Positions 21,792 through 31,796 of a stretch of 64,000 nt of DNA are shown one piece after another (within the stretch, counting starts at the first letter, position 1; the number at the start of each line of letters is the position of its first letter). A model generated the notes under the pieces. It saw only the letters and a list, made by a program, of their open reading frames with translations, was not told where the DNA came from and searched no databases. The position numbers and the translations under genes were made by a program. The DNA is from Chryseobacterium aahli (GTDB lineage Bacteria > Bacteroidota > Bacteroidia > Flavobacteriales > Weeksellaceae): positions 1 to 64,000 of the forward strand of contig NZ_JALDNB010000009.1 of assembly GCF_022699665.1 (NCBI RefSeq). Reading direction: 5' to 3'.

Positions 21792-22553
21792 ATGAAAACC
21801 ATCCAATCCGACCTCAACGAAAAACTTCTGCAACAAGAATTCGCTTCCATTTCCGAAAGCGAAAATCTGCAACTTAAAAAATGTCAGGAAATTGCCCAGA
21901 ATTTTGTGGATTTAGAAAATGGAATAGCCGTTTTGAGTGACCTTCAAAACAATAAAAGTTATGTTTACTCTGGAAAATTGGCAGATGAATTGAATATTTT
22001 TCAAGAGCAAAATACTCAGGAAATTGAAAGTATTTGGGAAGAAGAACTTTTCGCAAAATTAAATCCTGAAGATGTTTTACAGAAGCATCTGCTTGAACTT
22101 CAGTTTTTTCAGTTCATTAAAACCATTCCTTTTGAACAGCACAAAGATTATTGTGTGGTGAGCAGACTGAGACTTGCCGATAATCCAACTCAGAAAGCAC
22201 TTTTGCACAAAATGTTCTACTTCACAAATGCCAATGATAAAAATGTAGAACTGGCACTTTGCCTCTATCATTTTGATTTTCTGAATTCTTCTCTTCATCA
22301 CGGGATGATCATCAATACGGCAAACAGTTCAGTCATTCATCAGACGGAGGCGGGAAATTCATCATTTTTATCAGTTCGTGAAAAGGAAATTTTGAAAATG
22401 ATTCAGGATGGAAAAAGAAGCAAAGAAATTGCTGAATTACTTTTCATCAGCATCAATACCGTAAACCGTCACCGACAGAATATTTTGGAGAAACTTCGTG
22501 TTGGAAATATGACTGAAGCCTGTATGATGGCGGTAAAGTTGAGATGGATTTAA
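21792..22553 (+). CDS. LuxR-type transcriptional regulator
   Basis: 253 aa. The last 65 residues are a LuxR/GerE helix-turn-helix (LSVREKEILKMIQDGKRSKEIAELLFISINTVNRHRQNILEKL). The N-terminal 185 residues have no recognised receiver or PAS signature, though length and layout suggest a PAS-like or ligand-sensing domain. It is read divergently from the acetyltransferase gene with a 76-bp shared upstream region, so it may control that gene or itself. Confidence 0.78.
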   Translation: MKTIQSDLNEKLLQQEFASISESENLQLKKCQEIAQNFVDLENGIAVLSDLQNNKSYVYSGKLADELNIFQEQNTQEIESIWEEELFAKLNPEDVLQKHLLELQFFQFIKTIPFEQHKDYCVVSRLRLADNPTQKALLHKMFYFTNANDKNVELALCLYHFDFLNSSLHHGMIINTANSSVIHQTEAGNSSFLSVREKEILKMIQDGKRSKEIAELLFISINTVNRHRQNILEKLRVGNMTEACMMAVKLRWI

Positions 22554-22656
22554 TTTTTATATTCAATTCAAACTAATATTGTTTCTAACAAAGATTATTA
22601 TCTTAAATTTATCTAATCAATAATTATCGTAATTTTATTTTAAACAAAATCAAAAA

Positions 22657-23301
22657 ATGGATTTTCTAAAAGATCATTCGATTCAGAACGAGCTGGTATT
22701 GATTTTTATTTCGGTGATTCTTGGGCTTTTTATCGGGACCGAAAGAGAATACCGGAATAAATCTGCAGGTCTACGAACCTTCATTCTCGTGTGTTTCGGA
22801 TCTTGTCTTTTCACTATTCTCTCTATAAAAATTGGAGTGAACGATCCAGATCGTTTGGCTGCAAATATTATTACAGGAATTGGTTTTTTGGGTGCCGGAG
22901 TTATTTTTAAAGGAGATAATAAAATCGACGGAATCACGACAGCAACCACCATTTGGGCAACGGCATCCATCGGAATGGCAGTTGGTTCAGGATATGTTTA
23001 TCTGTCTTTGATGGGAACTGTTTTGGTGCTTTTGATTTTGAGTTCGCTTACTTATTTGCAGAATTTCATAGACAACAATCATAAAATTCGAGAATATAGA
23101 ATAGTTGTGAAAAATTTTGAAGATGTTGCTTATTTTGAAAATATATTTAAAAATTATCACTTAAAATTTTTTGTTGTCAGACAAAAATTCAATCAGGAAA
23201 ATATTACGACAACATGGATGTTGACAGGGAAACATACCAATCATGATCTATTTATTCAACAACTTCGACATGACGAAAAAGTAAATGCATATGAATTTTG
23301 A
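22657..23301 (+). CDS. MgtC/SapB family membrane protein
   Basis: 214 aa with four or five predicted membrane helices in the N-terminal 140 residues. The family signatures are visible: LGLFIGTEREYRNKSAGLRT, IITGIGFLGAGVIFK and GITTATTIWATASIGMAVG. The C-terminal 70 residues form a small soluble ACT-like domain. MgtC relatives affect magnesium homeostasis and acid or phosphate stress in other bacteria; the exact role here is unknown. The gene is monocistronic by spacing. Confidence 0.88.
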   Translation: MDFLKDHSIQNELVLIFISVILGLFIGTEREYRNKSAGLRTFILVCFGSCLFTILSIKIGVNDPDRLAANIITGIGFLGAGVIFKGDNKIDGITTATTIWATASIGMAVGSGYVYLSLMGTVLVLLILSSLTYLQNFIDNNHKIREYRIVVKNFEDVAYFENIFKNYHLKFFVVRQKFNQENITTTWMLTGKHTNHDLFIQQLRHDEKVNAYEF

Positions 23302-23425
23302 GAAATTAAAGAAGTTTTTTTACAATTTTACGGGAATCATCATCTAATTCAAAGATTTTAGATTTAAAAACACCGAAAAAAGGCTGGAAATCAGACATAA
23401 TTCACTAATTTCGCATCCATATTTT

Positions 23426-24007
23426 ATGGAAAATTTATTGCATTTTTACGTTAACCGATTAGGAATTTCTTTGGAAGAGGCGAAGCGTCAGACAGTCAAA
23501 TTTGAGAAGATCGAAATTCCTAAAAAAACAATCATATTAAACTCAGGAGAGACAGAAAATTACCTTTATTTTATTGTTGAAGGGATTGTGCGTTTTTTCA
23601 TGCACAAAACCCATCCTACAGAGCCACCTAAAGAGATTACTTTTTCGTTTATTGCTAAAAATATGTTTTACAGTGCATATGATTCTTTCATTACTAGAAA
23701 TCCCTGCGAATACAATGTTCAGGCATTACAAAACACTGTTGTTTACAGAATTCACCACCTGGATGTGCACGATTTGTATGAAAACACAAAAATTGGTAAT
23801 TATATAGGCAGAATTTCCGCAGAACAGCTTTATTTAAAAAAAGCACAGCGGGAGATTTCATTGGTATCGCATAATGCAGAAGAAAGATATCTGAATTTGC
23901 TTAAGTCCTACCCGGAATATATCCTTCAGATTCCGTTGAAATATATTGCCTCATATCTGGGAATTACCCCGCAGGCGCTAAGCCGTATCAGAAGGCACAT
24001 TTCTTAA
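23426..24007 (+). CDS. Crp/Fnr-family regulator
   Basis: 193 aa. The N-terminal 120 residues form a cyclic-nucleotide-binding-type beta roll (KKTIILNSGETENYLYFIVEGIVRFF). The C-terminal end has a winged HTH (LKYIASYLGITPQALSRIRRHI). No CRP-style phosphate-binding cassette with the usual RxS was identified, so the effector is open; many Bacteroidota members act without cAMP. A terminator follows at 24131-24170. Confidence 0.8.
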   Translation: MENLLHFYVNRLGISLEEAKRQTVKFEKIEIPKKTIILNSGETENYLYFIVEGIVRFFMHKTHPTEPPKEITFSFIAKNMFYSAYDSFITRNPCEYNVQALQNTVVYRIHHLDVHDLYENTKIGNYIGRISAEQLYLKKAQREISLVSHNAEERYLNLLKSYPEYILQIPLKYIASYLGITPQALSRIRRHIS

Positions 24008-24130
24008 CATAGATTCATTTCATTAGACTTATTAAACACTTAATTTTGCTGCTACTTAAGAGACACAAATGATGAGACTTTATTTGTCGGATTAAGTTAG
24101 ATTTTTCAATCTAGAAGATATAAATTCCCA

Positions 24131-24170
24131 AACCCTTCAGAATAAAAATTCGGAAGGGTTTTCTTTTTTC
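24131..24170 (+). terminator. terminator after the Crp/Fnr-type gene
   Basis: The stem AACCCTTC / GAAGGGTT (24131-24138 with 24153-24160) is followed by a T-rich run. Confidence 0.7.
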
Positions 24171-24211
24171 TAAGAAAATTAAATCCGTATTTTAGACAAA
24201 ATTTTTTTGTA

Positions 24212-26353
24212 ATGATAAAACGTACTATTTTGATTGCTTCGGCGTTCTTCAGTTTTTCTTGGGGAATGGCCCAGCAATACGGCGGAATGTGGATTCCCAC
24301 TGAGTTGAATGAAAAGGAGATGAAAGACCTGGGAATGAAAATCTCTGCCAAAGATATCTTCAACACTCAAAAACCAAGTATAAAAGACGCCGTGGTACAA
24401 TTTAACGGAGGTTGTACGGCTGAAATTATTTCGCCAAAAGGTTTACTTCTTACCAATCACCACTGTGGGTACGGACAAATTCAGGCACATTCAACGGTTG
24501 ACAATGACCTTTTGTCAAACGGATTTTGGGCTAAAAATATGGGAACTGAATTACCTAATCCCGGAGTTACCGTTGATTTTATCTTAGATATCAAAGAAGT
24601 TACGACTCAGATTTTAGAAGACACAGACAATCTTCAGGAGCCTGAACTTTCAAAAAAAATCGCCGCTAATATTGAGATTTATAAAAATTCTCAAAAAACA
24701 GAACCCTATCAGTCGATTTCTGTAAAATCGATGTATTACGGAAATAAATTCTACGCTTATGTGATTGAAACCTACAAAGACGTTCGTTTGGTAGGAGCTC
24801 CGCCACAAAGCATCGGTAAATTCGGAAGTGATACCGATAACTGGGTCTGGCCAAGACATACGGGAGATTTCTCCATGTTCAGAATTTATGCTGACAAAAA
24901 TAATAAACCTGCTGAGTATTCTAAAGATAACGTTCCTTACGTTCCGAAACATTACCTTCCGGTTTCTATAAAAGATAAGGCTGAAAATGATTTCACATTT
25001 GTATTTGGTTTCCCTGGCAAAACTACCGAATATCTTCCGGCAATTGCTGTTGAGAAAATCATGACTGAGATTGACCCGGCAAGAATTGCAGTGCGTGACG
25101 TTGCTTTGAAAACTTTAGACGAAAAAATGCGTGCTGATGATGCTACACGTATTAAATATGCTTCAAAATTCGCTTCCGTTGCCAACTATTGGAAAAAATG
25201 GATCGGTGAAGTAGAAGGTTTGAAAAAATCAAATGCCGTTCAGAAAAAAGTAATGTACGAAGGTTCTCTGGTTTCTAAAAACCCGCAAATAAAAACCACC
25301 CTAGACGAGCTTAATAATTCATATAAAGATCAAGCACCTTATGCTCTGAACAACGCATACTACACTGAAGTTATAAAAAACGCTGAAACATTAAAGCTTG
25401 CAAGCGACTACTACAGCTACATTAATTCTGTTGAAGCAGGAAGAATGGATGAGAAAGAGCTTAGCAAACTAAAGAGCAAATTAACTTCATTCTACAAAGA
25501 TTACAGCGCAGAACTTGATGCTAAAGTTACCGCAAAACTTTTGGCTTTATATGCCAACAAAACTGCACCACAATTTTTACCGGCTGGTTTTGACAAGTAC
25601 AAAAATGAAGCTCAAAATATCACCAATATTGAAGAAATATCAAAAAACTCCATCATTACAGGAAGATCTGCAGTCAACGGAGCTTCTTTGAATGTTGATA
25701 TTGACAAAGCTTTTTCTAATCCGGATAAATTGATTAAAACTTTAAAGAAAGATCCTATTTATCAACTTTTCTTAAGCATCAGAGATACTTATATGAAAAC
25801 TGCTGATCCGCAATTCACTTCTTTGCAGGCAAAAATTGATGGATTGCAGAAGAAATATATGGCACAGCAAATGTCGACAGATAAAGACAGGAAATTCTTC
25901 CCAGATGCCAACTCTACCCTTCGTGTGACATACGGAAAAGTAAAAGGATCGACACCGAAAGATGCCGTAACTTACGATTACCAGACGCATTTGGCAGGTG
26001 TCATGGAAAAATATGTTCCAGGAGATTACGAATTTGATGTTCCTAAAAAACTGATTGATCTATATGATAAAAAAGACTTCGGAAACTACAAGGATAAAAC
26101 AGGTGATGTTCCTGTAGGATTTACAGCGACCAACCACACTACGGGAGGAAACTCTGGTAGCCCAGCCTTAGATGCGCAAGGAAATCTTGTAGGATTGAAC
26201 TTCGACAGACAGTGGGAAGGTACAATGAGCGATATCAACTACGACCCACGTTTCAGCAGAAACATCATGGTTGATACAAAATATATTCTTTTCATCGTTG
26301 ATAAATTCGCCGATTCTAAATGGCTAATTGACGAGATGAAAATTGTGAAATAA
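24212..26353 (+). CDS. S46-family dipeptidyl peptidase, DPP11-like
   Basis: 713-aa secreted S46 serine peptidase that removes dipeptides from peptide N-termini. The signal peptide ends near GMAQQ. The catalytic His region TNHHCGYGQ (H83/H84), the central Asp region TDNWVWPRHTGDFS and the nucleophile in TGGNSGSP (Ser648) are all present. Arg666 lies 18 residues after the Ser. In the characterised enzymes this spot is Arg in DPP11 (Asp/Glu at P1) and Gly in DPP7 (hydrophobic P1), so acidic specificity is predicted. The length matches the family. Periplasmic location; feeds dipeptides to uptake in asaccharolytic growth. Confidence 0.92.
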   Translation: MIKRTILIASAFFSFSWGMAQQYGGMWIPTELNEKEMKDLGMKISAKDIFNTQKPSIKDAVVQFNGGCTAEIISPKGLLLTNHHCGYGQIQAHSTVDNDLLSNGFWAKNMGTELPNPGVTVDFILDIKEVTTQILEDTDNLQEPELSKKIAANIEIYKNSQKTEPYQSISVKSMYYGNKFYAYVIETYKDVRLVGAPPQSIGKFGSDTDNWVWPRHTGDFSMFRIYADKNNKPAEYSKDNVPYVPKHYLPVSIKDKAENDFTFVFGFPGKTTEYLPAIAVEKIMTEIDPARIAVRDVALKTLDEKMRADDATRIKYASKFASVANYWKKWIGEVEGLKKSNAVQKKVMYEGSLVSKNPQIKTTLDELNNSYKDQAPYALNNAYYTEVIKNAETLKLASDYYSYINSVEAGRMDEKELSKLKSKLTSFYKDYSAELDAKVTAKLLALYANKTAPQFLPAGFDKYKNEAQNITNIEEISKNSIITGRSAVNGASLNVDIDKAFSNPDKLIKTLKKDPIYQLFLSIRDTYMKTADPQFTSLQAKIDGLQKKYMAQQMSTDKDRKFFPDANSTLRVTYGKVKGSTPKDAVTYDYQTHLAGVMEKYVPGDYEFDVPKKLIDLYDKKDFGNYKDKTGDVPVGFTATNHTTGGNSGSPALDAQGNLVGLNFDRQWEGTMSDINYDPRFSRNIMVDTKYILFIVDKFADSKWLIDEMKIVK

Positions 26354-26376
26354 AATTCAATTTCATGTATAAAAGG

Positions 26377-26415
26377 AGCGGGCGAAATCTTTGATTTCGC
26401 CCGCTTTATTTTTTT
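26377..26415 (+). terminator. strong terminator after the S46 peptidase gene
   Basis: The 13-bp GC-rich stem AGCGGGCGAAATC and its complement (26377-26405) is followed by TTTATTTTTTT. Confidence 0.8.
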
Positions 26416-26531
26416 GTTTAAAAGTCAAATTCAGTTTAAAAACTAATGATCTGCAATATTCTTCTGACTCAATTTTAGATTAATTCAAATATAAAGATCT
26501 CCTTAATCTCTAAATATGCACAACAAAAAAA

Positions 26532-29417
26532 TTAATACCCAAAAATCTCTTCCAATTCAAGTTCTTTAAAACTTCCCATTTGCTCTACAGCTTCCAAATT
26601 CAGGTTTTCTTTTTTTCCGATAATGGCTGTATTGAACTGTACAGGCTTGATAGCGGTCTGATAAAACTGCTTAATTTCGTCAAAATTCAAGCTTTCAATC
26701 TGACTGTAAATATCTTTTCTGAAATCGTGAGTGATTCCTAGTTTCTGTAGTTTTAATGTATTGAAAAATATATTGGTTCTTGTAATTCTCGTTGATGCAA
26801 TCTGCTTTAATGCGGCATTTTTTGCATTTTCAAACTGAGTAGTCACTTCCGGAAGTTCATCCATCAGTTCGGTCATTGTGTCTACTGCAATCTGCAGTTT
26901 ATCAGGCTGTGTTCCGACATACGTGGTGATGTAATCGGGATGACCAATTTCTGCATTGGGAGAATAAGAAACATATGCTGAATAGGCTAAACTCTTACTC
27001 TCACGAATCTCCTGAAAAACTATTGATGACAAACCACGCCCAAAATATTCATTAAAAACATTGATTTTACCAAAATTTTCCGTGTTCACATGATGTCCCT
27101 TCCCTATTTTACTCATCTCCATCTGCACCATATCGTAATTGGTGAAATAGACATTTCCTACCGTTTCCGGCTCAGGATACTTCTTTGGATCAGGGATGCT
27201 TCGGCTCTGGATTTCAATAAAACCTTCTATTTCCTGCTTAAATTTCTCAAAATCTTTCCCGTAGAAAAATATCTGATATTGGAATTTAAATAAACTTTTA
27301 ATACGCTCTGTAAAATCTTCTACTTTTGTATTTTCAAGCTCATCTTTCGAAAGAAAATCTAAAAATCTTGAACCTTTACCCAGCTTTGTGTAGTTCGTCA
27401 AAGCCGTCATGATGCGGTTTTTATCTTTCTTTCCTGCTTCACGGTTTTCCAGAATCGTTTCTACAAACTGATTGTAAATTTCCTGATCAGGCTGTACATT
27501 TTTCATCCAGTGTTGAAGCAATTCAATTCCTTCCTTCATGTTTTCCTCTAATCCGCTGAGAGAAATATGAAGCTGATCTGAAGTGGTTTTAAAATCATTG
27601 GTAATTCCTATTTTAAAGAATTCCTTTTTCAAATCTTCGGGCGAGAATTTTTCTGTTCCGAGATATTGTAAAATTTGGGTAGAAATTCCCAATTCACGAT
27701 CATTATCGCTTCCAAATGGGAAAATAAAATGTACCTGAGCAATTTCGTTGTATTTATTTTTAACGAAACTTATTTTTTTGTCTTTTACAACGTCTGTCGT
27801 AATTTCTTTCTGATAATCAATAAATTCAGGCTGAATATCTTCAGTCTTTTCACTGATGATTTCTTTTAAAAATTCAGATTGAGCATCACGGTTGATTTTG
27901 ATTGCGGTAATTCCGGGATTGTCAACTCTCAACAGTTTATCATTAACGCCTTTCTCTTTGTTCACGACCACATAATTATCTTTAAAGAAATCATTGGCAA
28001 ATGCAATCACCTCTTCTCTGGTAATTTCTGCATATTCATCCATCTCATTCAGCTCCTGTTCCCAGGTTCTGCCTTTGATGTAGGTGTCGTAAAGATTATT
28101 GGCTAAACCTCCTGCAGTTTCCAAAGCTTTCATTCTCTGAAGTTTGAAATCGTTAATAATGGCAGGAAGCATCCAATCCGGGAAATCTCCCTTTTTCACA
28201 AGTTCGATTTGCTCCAAAACCATTTCTCTTGCTTCCAATAAGGTTTGATTTTCTTTCGGAACGGCAACTATCGAAAAGAAACCATAATTTTTCAATCCTA
28301 AAGAATAAGCCTGTGCCCAAAGCATTTTTTGAGTCTGATTGATATGTAAATCCAGCAAACCGGCTTCTCCTCTATTGCTTAAAATGTTGGCAACCACATC
28401 GGCAAGCATCGCTTCTTTCGAACCATAACTATCAGTTCTCCAAGCCAATTGAACTCTCGGTGTTGTCGGACTGTACACTGTTCTTTCAACGATTTCCGTC
28501 ATTGGTTGTTCGATAATTGCCTCTTTTTTTGGCAATTCTTTGTAAGGAATTGCTCCAAAATATTGATCGACAAGTTTGACGGTTTCTTCAAAATCTAAAT
28601 CTCCCACCAAAACAATTGCATAATTATTGGGAACATAATATTCGTCAAAATACTTATGAATTGCCTTCATGGAAGGATTTTTCAGATGTTCAGGCTTCCC
28701 TAAAGTTGTTTGCTGACCATTCGGATGGGTTGGAAAAAGAGCTTCCATCAAAGAATCATTCACCAAACGAGAATCGTTGTCCTGCGCACGGTTGAATTCT
28801 TCATAAACGGATTCTAATTCAGTATGAAAAAGTCTGAGGACCAATTCTGAAAATCGTTCTTTTTCAACTTTCAACCATTTTTCAAGTTCATTATTGGGAA
28901 TATTGTTTTTGTAGACTGTTTCATCAAACCATGTGTGGGCATTCGTCCCGCTCGCTCCGAGAGATGAAATGATTTTATCATATTCATTGGCGATTGCAAA
29001 CTGACTTGCTTCCTGAGAAATTTCATCTATTTTTTTATAAATCTCTTTCTTCTTTTCAGGATTTTGCTCGGCTTTATGTTGTTCGTATAAATCTGAAATC
29101 TGATCAAGCAATACTTTTTCTTTCTCCCAATTTTGTGTTCCGATTTTTGAGGTTCCTTTGAACATCATGTGCTCAAGATAATGCGCTAAACCCGTATTAT
29201 CAGAAGGATCATTATTACTCCCCGTTCTCACAGGAATGTAGGTTTGAATTCTTGGAGCGTCAAAATTTTGAGCCAAAAAAACATTCAATCCGTTTTTTAG
29301 GGTGTAAATTCTGACTTTATTTTCGTCGTGGGTGACGGTGATGTATTCGTAATTATTTTTGTCGGTATGAATCGTTTCCTTATATCTTCTGTCAATCATA
29401 TCTAAATTCATTTTCAC
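26532..29417 (-). CDS. M16-family zinc metallopeptidase (pitrilysin/insulinase type)
   Basis: 961 aa. The inverted zinc motif HxxEH is seen in HYLEHMMFKGT, with the distal Glu in ELVLRLFHTELESVYEEFNRA. Two full M16 repeats, catalytic and inactive halves, fill the length as in pitrilysin-type monomers. There is no obvious signal peptide, so a cytoplasmic role in degrading peptides is likely, although some family members are exported. The start could also be the Met two codons later. Monocistronic and divergent from the GLPGLI gene. Confidence 0.88.
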   Translation of the reverse strand: MKMNLDMIDRRYKETIHTDKNNYEYITVTHDENKVRIYTLKNGLNVFLAQNFDAPRIQTYIPVRTGSNNDPSDNTGLAHYLEHMMFKGTSKIGTQNWEKEKVLLDQISDLYEQHKAEQNPEKKKEIYKKIDEISQEASQFAIANEYDKIISSLGASGTNAHTWFDETVYKNNIPNNELEKWLKVEKERFSELVLRLFHTELESVYEEFNRAQDNDSRLVNDSLMEALFPTHPNGQQTTLGKPEHLKNPSMKAIHKYFDEYYVPNNYAIVLVGDLDFEETVKLVDQYFGAIPYKELPKKEAIIEQPMTEIVERTVYSPTTPRVQLAWRTDSYGSKEAMLADVVANILSNRGEAGLLDLHINQTQKMLWAQAYSLGLKNYGFFSIVAVPKENQTLLEAREMVLEQIELVKKGDFPDWMLPAIINDFKLQRMKALETAGGLANNLYDTYIKGRTWEQELNEMDEYAEITREEVIAFANDFFKDNYVVVNKEKGVNDKLLRVDNPGITAIKINRDAQSEFLKEIISEKTEDIQPEFIDYQKEITTDVVKDKKISFVKNKYNEIAQVHFIFPFGSDNDRELGISTQILQYLGTEKFSPEDLKKEFFKIGITNDFKTTSDQLHISLSGLEENMKEGIELLQHWMKNVQPDQEIYNQFVETILENREAGKKDKNRIMTALTNYTKLGKGSRFLDFLSKDELENTKVEDFTERIKSLFKFQYQIFFYGKDFEKFKQEIEGFIEIQSRSIPDPKKYPEPETVGNVYFTNYDMVQMEMSKIGKGHHVNTENFGKINVFNEYFGRGLSSIVFQEIRESKSLAYSAYVSYSPNAEIGHPDYITTYVGTQPDKLQIAVDTMTELMDELPEVTTQFENAKNAALKQIASTRITRTNIFFNTLKLQKLGITHDFRKDIYSQIESLNFDEIKQFYQTAIKPVQFNTAIIGKKENLNLEAVEQMGSFKELELEEIFGY

Positions 29418-29612
29418 TCTTTTTTAAAATCAGAATGCCTTACAAATGTAAGGATTCAAAAAATAAGAGTGATTACAATTGTTTATATTAAATCTATGGT
29501 GATGATTTAATTTAAGTGTTGTCTTTTAAGTTCAACGTTTCTTTTTGATTTAATAAATTTTAAATCATTTTAAAGGGATTTTATTATCTTAGTTGTTTAT
29601 TAATTCAAATAA

Positions 29613-30443
29613 ATGAAACTTACCTATTTCCTGCTATTTTTAATGATTGGTTTTACCAACGCACAAACTCACCGTTTCTTTTATGAACTAAAATCTAAGG
29701 AAGATTCTACCCAAACTGAGTCTAAAAAAAACTTTATGGTTTTAGATGTCAATCCTGCTGAAACAAAATATTACGACTATCGTTTATTGGAAAAGGATTC
29801 TCTCAACAGACTGCACAATTCTCAGGATACCAGCTGGACACACCAAATACCTGTTGTAAGGAAGAAAAACTCTGATAAGAACATCAATTTTGCTTTCGCA
29901 GGTGAACAATTATATTCTTATCAGACAGAAGATTTGGTAGAATGGAAACTATCTAATGAAACGAAAAAATTAACGGGTTTCAATGTTCAAAAAGCAACAA
30001 CTAATTTTGGTGGCAGAAAATGGACGGCATGGTTTACAAAAGAAATTCCATTTTCTGAAGGACCGTATAAGTTTAGGGGGTTACCTGGTTTGATTGTTTC
30101 AATAGAAGACAGCCAGCAACAGTACATTTTCAATTTAATTAAAAGCAAAAAATTGGCTGAAACTTACGACACTTCAAACATTTTAGAAATTAGATATGGA
30201 GATAAACCCTTAATGGTTTCAGAAAAAACATTTGTCAAAAAATCACTTGAATATTACGCTGATCCTTTACAGGAAGATCGTGAAGAACTGAGCAGAGGCA
30301 AAACTATCAGTATAGAGATTGACGGAAAAAAGTATACGAAAGCCAGCGAACTGATTCCTCTTATCAAAGAAGAACAGGAATATATCCGGAAGAACAATAA
30401 TCCGATTGAAAGAAATAAAGCAATAAAATATCCTGTGAAATGA
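29613..30443 (+). CDS. GLPGLI-family secreted protein
   Basis: 276 aa with a signal peptide ending near TNAQT and the defining motif FRGLPGLIVSI near residue 160, followed by the family's usual segment about an interaction partner (YIFNLIKSKK). GLPGLI proteins are a Bacteroidota-specific family of unknown function, often near TonB receptors. Its stop overlaps the start of the next gene by 4 bp, so the two are translationally coupled. Confidence 0.85.
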   Translation: MKLTYFLLFLMIGFTNAQTHRFFYELKSKEDSTQTESKKNFMVLDVNPAETKYYDYRLLEKDSLNRLHNSQDTSWTHQIPVVRKKNSDKNINFAFAGEQLYSYQTEDLVEWKLSNETKKLTGFNVQKATTNFGGRKWTAWFTKEIPFSEGPYKFRGLPGLIVSIEDSQQQYIFNLIKSKKLAETYDTSNILEIRYGDKPLMVSEKTFVKKSLEYYADPLQEDREELSRGKTISIEIDGKKYTKASELIPLIKEEQEYIRKNNNPIERNKAIKYPVK

Positions 30444-30997
30444 CAGCAAGCTTTTTCCCCTCCCAACAAGACTTCCGCAAATGGCTGGAAGAAAATCACA
30501 AGACAAAAACAGAGCTATTAGTGGGTTTTTATAAAGTCGGAACTAAAAAACCTTCTATGACATGGTCTGAATCTGTAGATCAGGCTTTATGCTTTGGCTG
30601 GATTGATGGTGTGAGGAAATCAATAGATGAAGAAAGCTACAGCATTCGGTTTACCCCAAGAAAACCGACGAGCATCTGGAGTACCATCAACATTAAAAAA
30701 ATGGAAGAATTGACTAAAGCAGGTCTTATTAAGCCAGCAGGCGTTGATGCATTTAAGCTTAGAAAAGAAAATAAATCCGGGATCTATTCTCACGAAACTG
30801 AAAATGTGAAACTTTCTGCAGAATATGAAAATCAATTTAAAGCAAATAAAAAAGCCTGGGAATTTTTCGAAAAGCAAGCGCCATCATACAAAAAAGTCAT
30901 GACCCATTGGATTATGAGTGCTAAACAACAAAAAACGCAGATTTCACGTTTAGAAAAAACAATTTTGGAGAGTGAAAAAGAAAAGCGAGTTTCGTAA
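30440..30997 (+). CDS. YdeI/OmdA-family protein
   Basis: 185 aa of the YdeI family (bacteriocin-protection / OmpD-associated). Typical segments are FPSQQDFRKWLEENH, ELLVGFYKVGT, MTWSESVDQALCFGWIDG and RFTPRKPTSIWSTINI, with a C-terminal helical region. No signal peptide; cytoplasmic. The role is not settled in the family (linked to stress and polymyxin-type peptide tolerance in enterics). The start overlaps the preceding stop (ATGA). Confidence 0.8.
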   Translation: MTASFFPSQQDFRKWLEENHKTKTELLVGFYKVGTKKPSMTWSESVDQALCFGWIDGVRKSIDEESYSIRFTPRKPTSIWSTINIKKMEELTKAGLIKPAGVDAFKLRKENKSGIYSHETENVKLSAEYENQFKANKKAWEFFEKQAPSYKKVMTHWIMSAKQQKTQISRLEKTILESEKEKRVS

Positions 30998-31059
30998 GCT
31001 AACAGCAGCTACAATTCATCTCATCAAATTTTATTATTTTTAAGTTCCAAATCAAAAAT

Positions 31060-31770
31060 ATAAAAGAAGCTTTTGCGGCGTTAATCCTAATCTTTTGCTT
31101 TTCATGCACACCGTCTGAGCCTAAGAATCAGTCACGGGAAAAAACTGAGCCTAAGACAGGTCCACAGATTGAAGCAAAAAAAGATACAATAAAAAGAGAT
31201 ACGCTTGAATTTATTTCTTACAATGATAACTTTGATTATACTCAACTCAACGGTAGAAAAGGAAAAGAAGAAATCGATTTTGTTAATGACAATAACAACG
31301 ACCGCAGTTTTCTTCGGGGTGATCTCATCGCCATTGAATGGAAAAATGACACAATTTACATCGCAGGAGATGGAGAAACTCCGCAAATTGCACAGTGGAT
31401 TGTTTCTGCCAAGAAAATCAAAGACGGAAATGTTTCAAAACTCAGAAAGGAATATCGCAAACCTATCAAATATCATTACTCAAAAGAAGATGAAATTTCA
31501 GATTCTTATTTAGACCATTTACATAATCTCGCAGAATATTATATTGCCAATTCCAAGAATGATTTGGTTAAATTATCCCTAAAAGACAAGATCGATCTCG
31601 CCTACTCCGTTGAAAAACAGACCAAAGACAATAAAGAATATTATGTCTTGGGGATATATACAGAATCTGAACACAAAATCAGTACCTTCCAATGGCTCTA
31701 CATCGATCCGGAAAATGATAAAATCTATGAGTATGATTTGCCCAATGACAAACTGATTTATTTCCCTTAA
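31060..31770 (+). CDS. putative lipoprotein with non-canonical start (ATA)
   Basis: The frame from a stop at 31000-31002 to the stop ending at 31770 is open, but it has no ATG, GTG or TTG before residue-level homology would begin. If translation starts at ATA (31060), the product is 236 aa with a textbook lipoprotein signal: K-E, a hydrophobic core AALILIFCF, then lipobox FSC-T with Cys at 16. A Lys/Glu/Thr-rich linker and a hydrophilic domain follow. An ATG-only caller would see just the last 68 residues. It could be a rare ATA start, a start-codon mutation (pseudogene) or a sequencing error. The function is unknown. Confidence 0.55.
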   Translation: MKEAFAALILIFCFSCTPSEPKNQSREKTEPKTGPQIEAKKDTIKRDTLEFISYNDNFDYTQLNGRKGKEEIDFVNDNNNDRSFLRGDLIAIEWKNDTIYIAGDGETPQIAQWIVSAKKIKDGNVSKLRKEYRKPIKYHYSKEDEISDSYLDHLHNLAEYYIANSKNDLVKLSLKDKIDLAYSVEKQTKDNKEYYVLGIYTESEHKISTFQWLYIDPENDKIYEYDLPNDKLIYFP

Positions 31771-31796
31771 ATTTTTAAAACTAAAAAAACACCATC

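Noticed and set aside
31205..31513. 102-codon plus-strand ORF in the lipoprotein region
   Set aside because: It is the +1 shadow of the longer frame that carries a full lipoprotein signal and hydrophilic domain.
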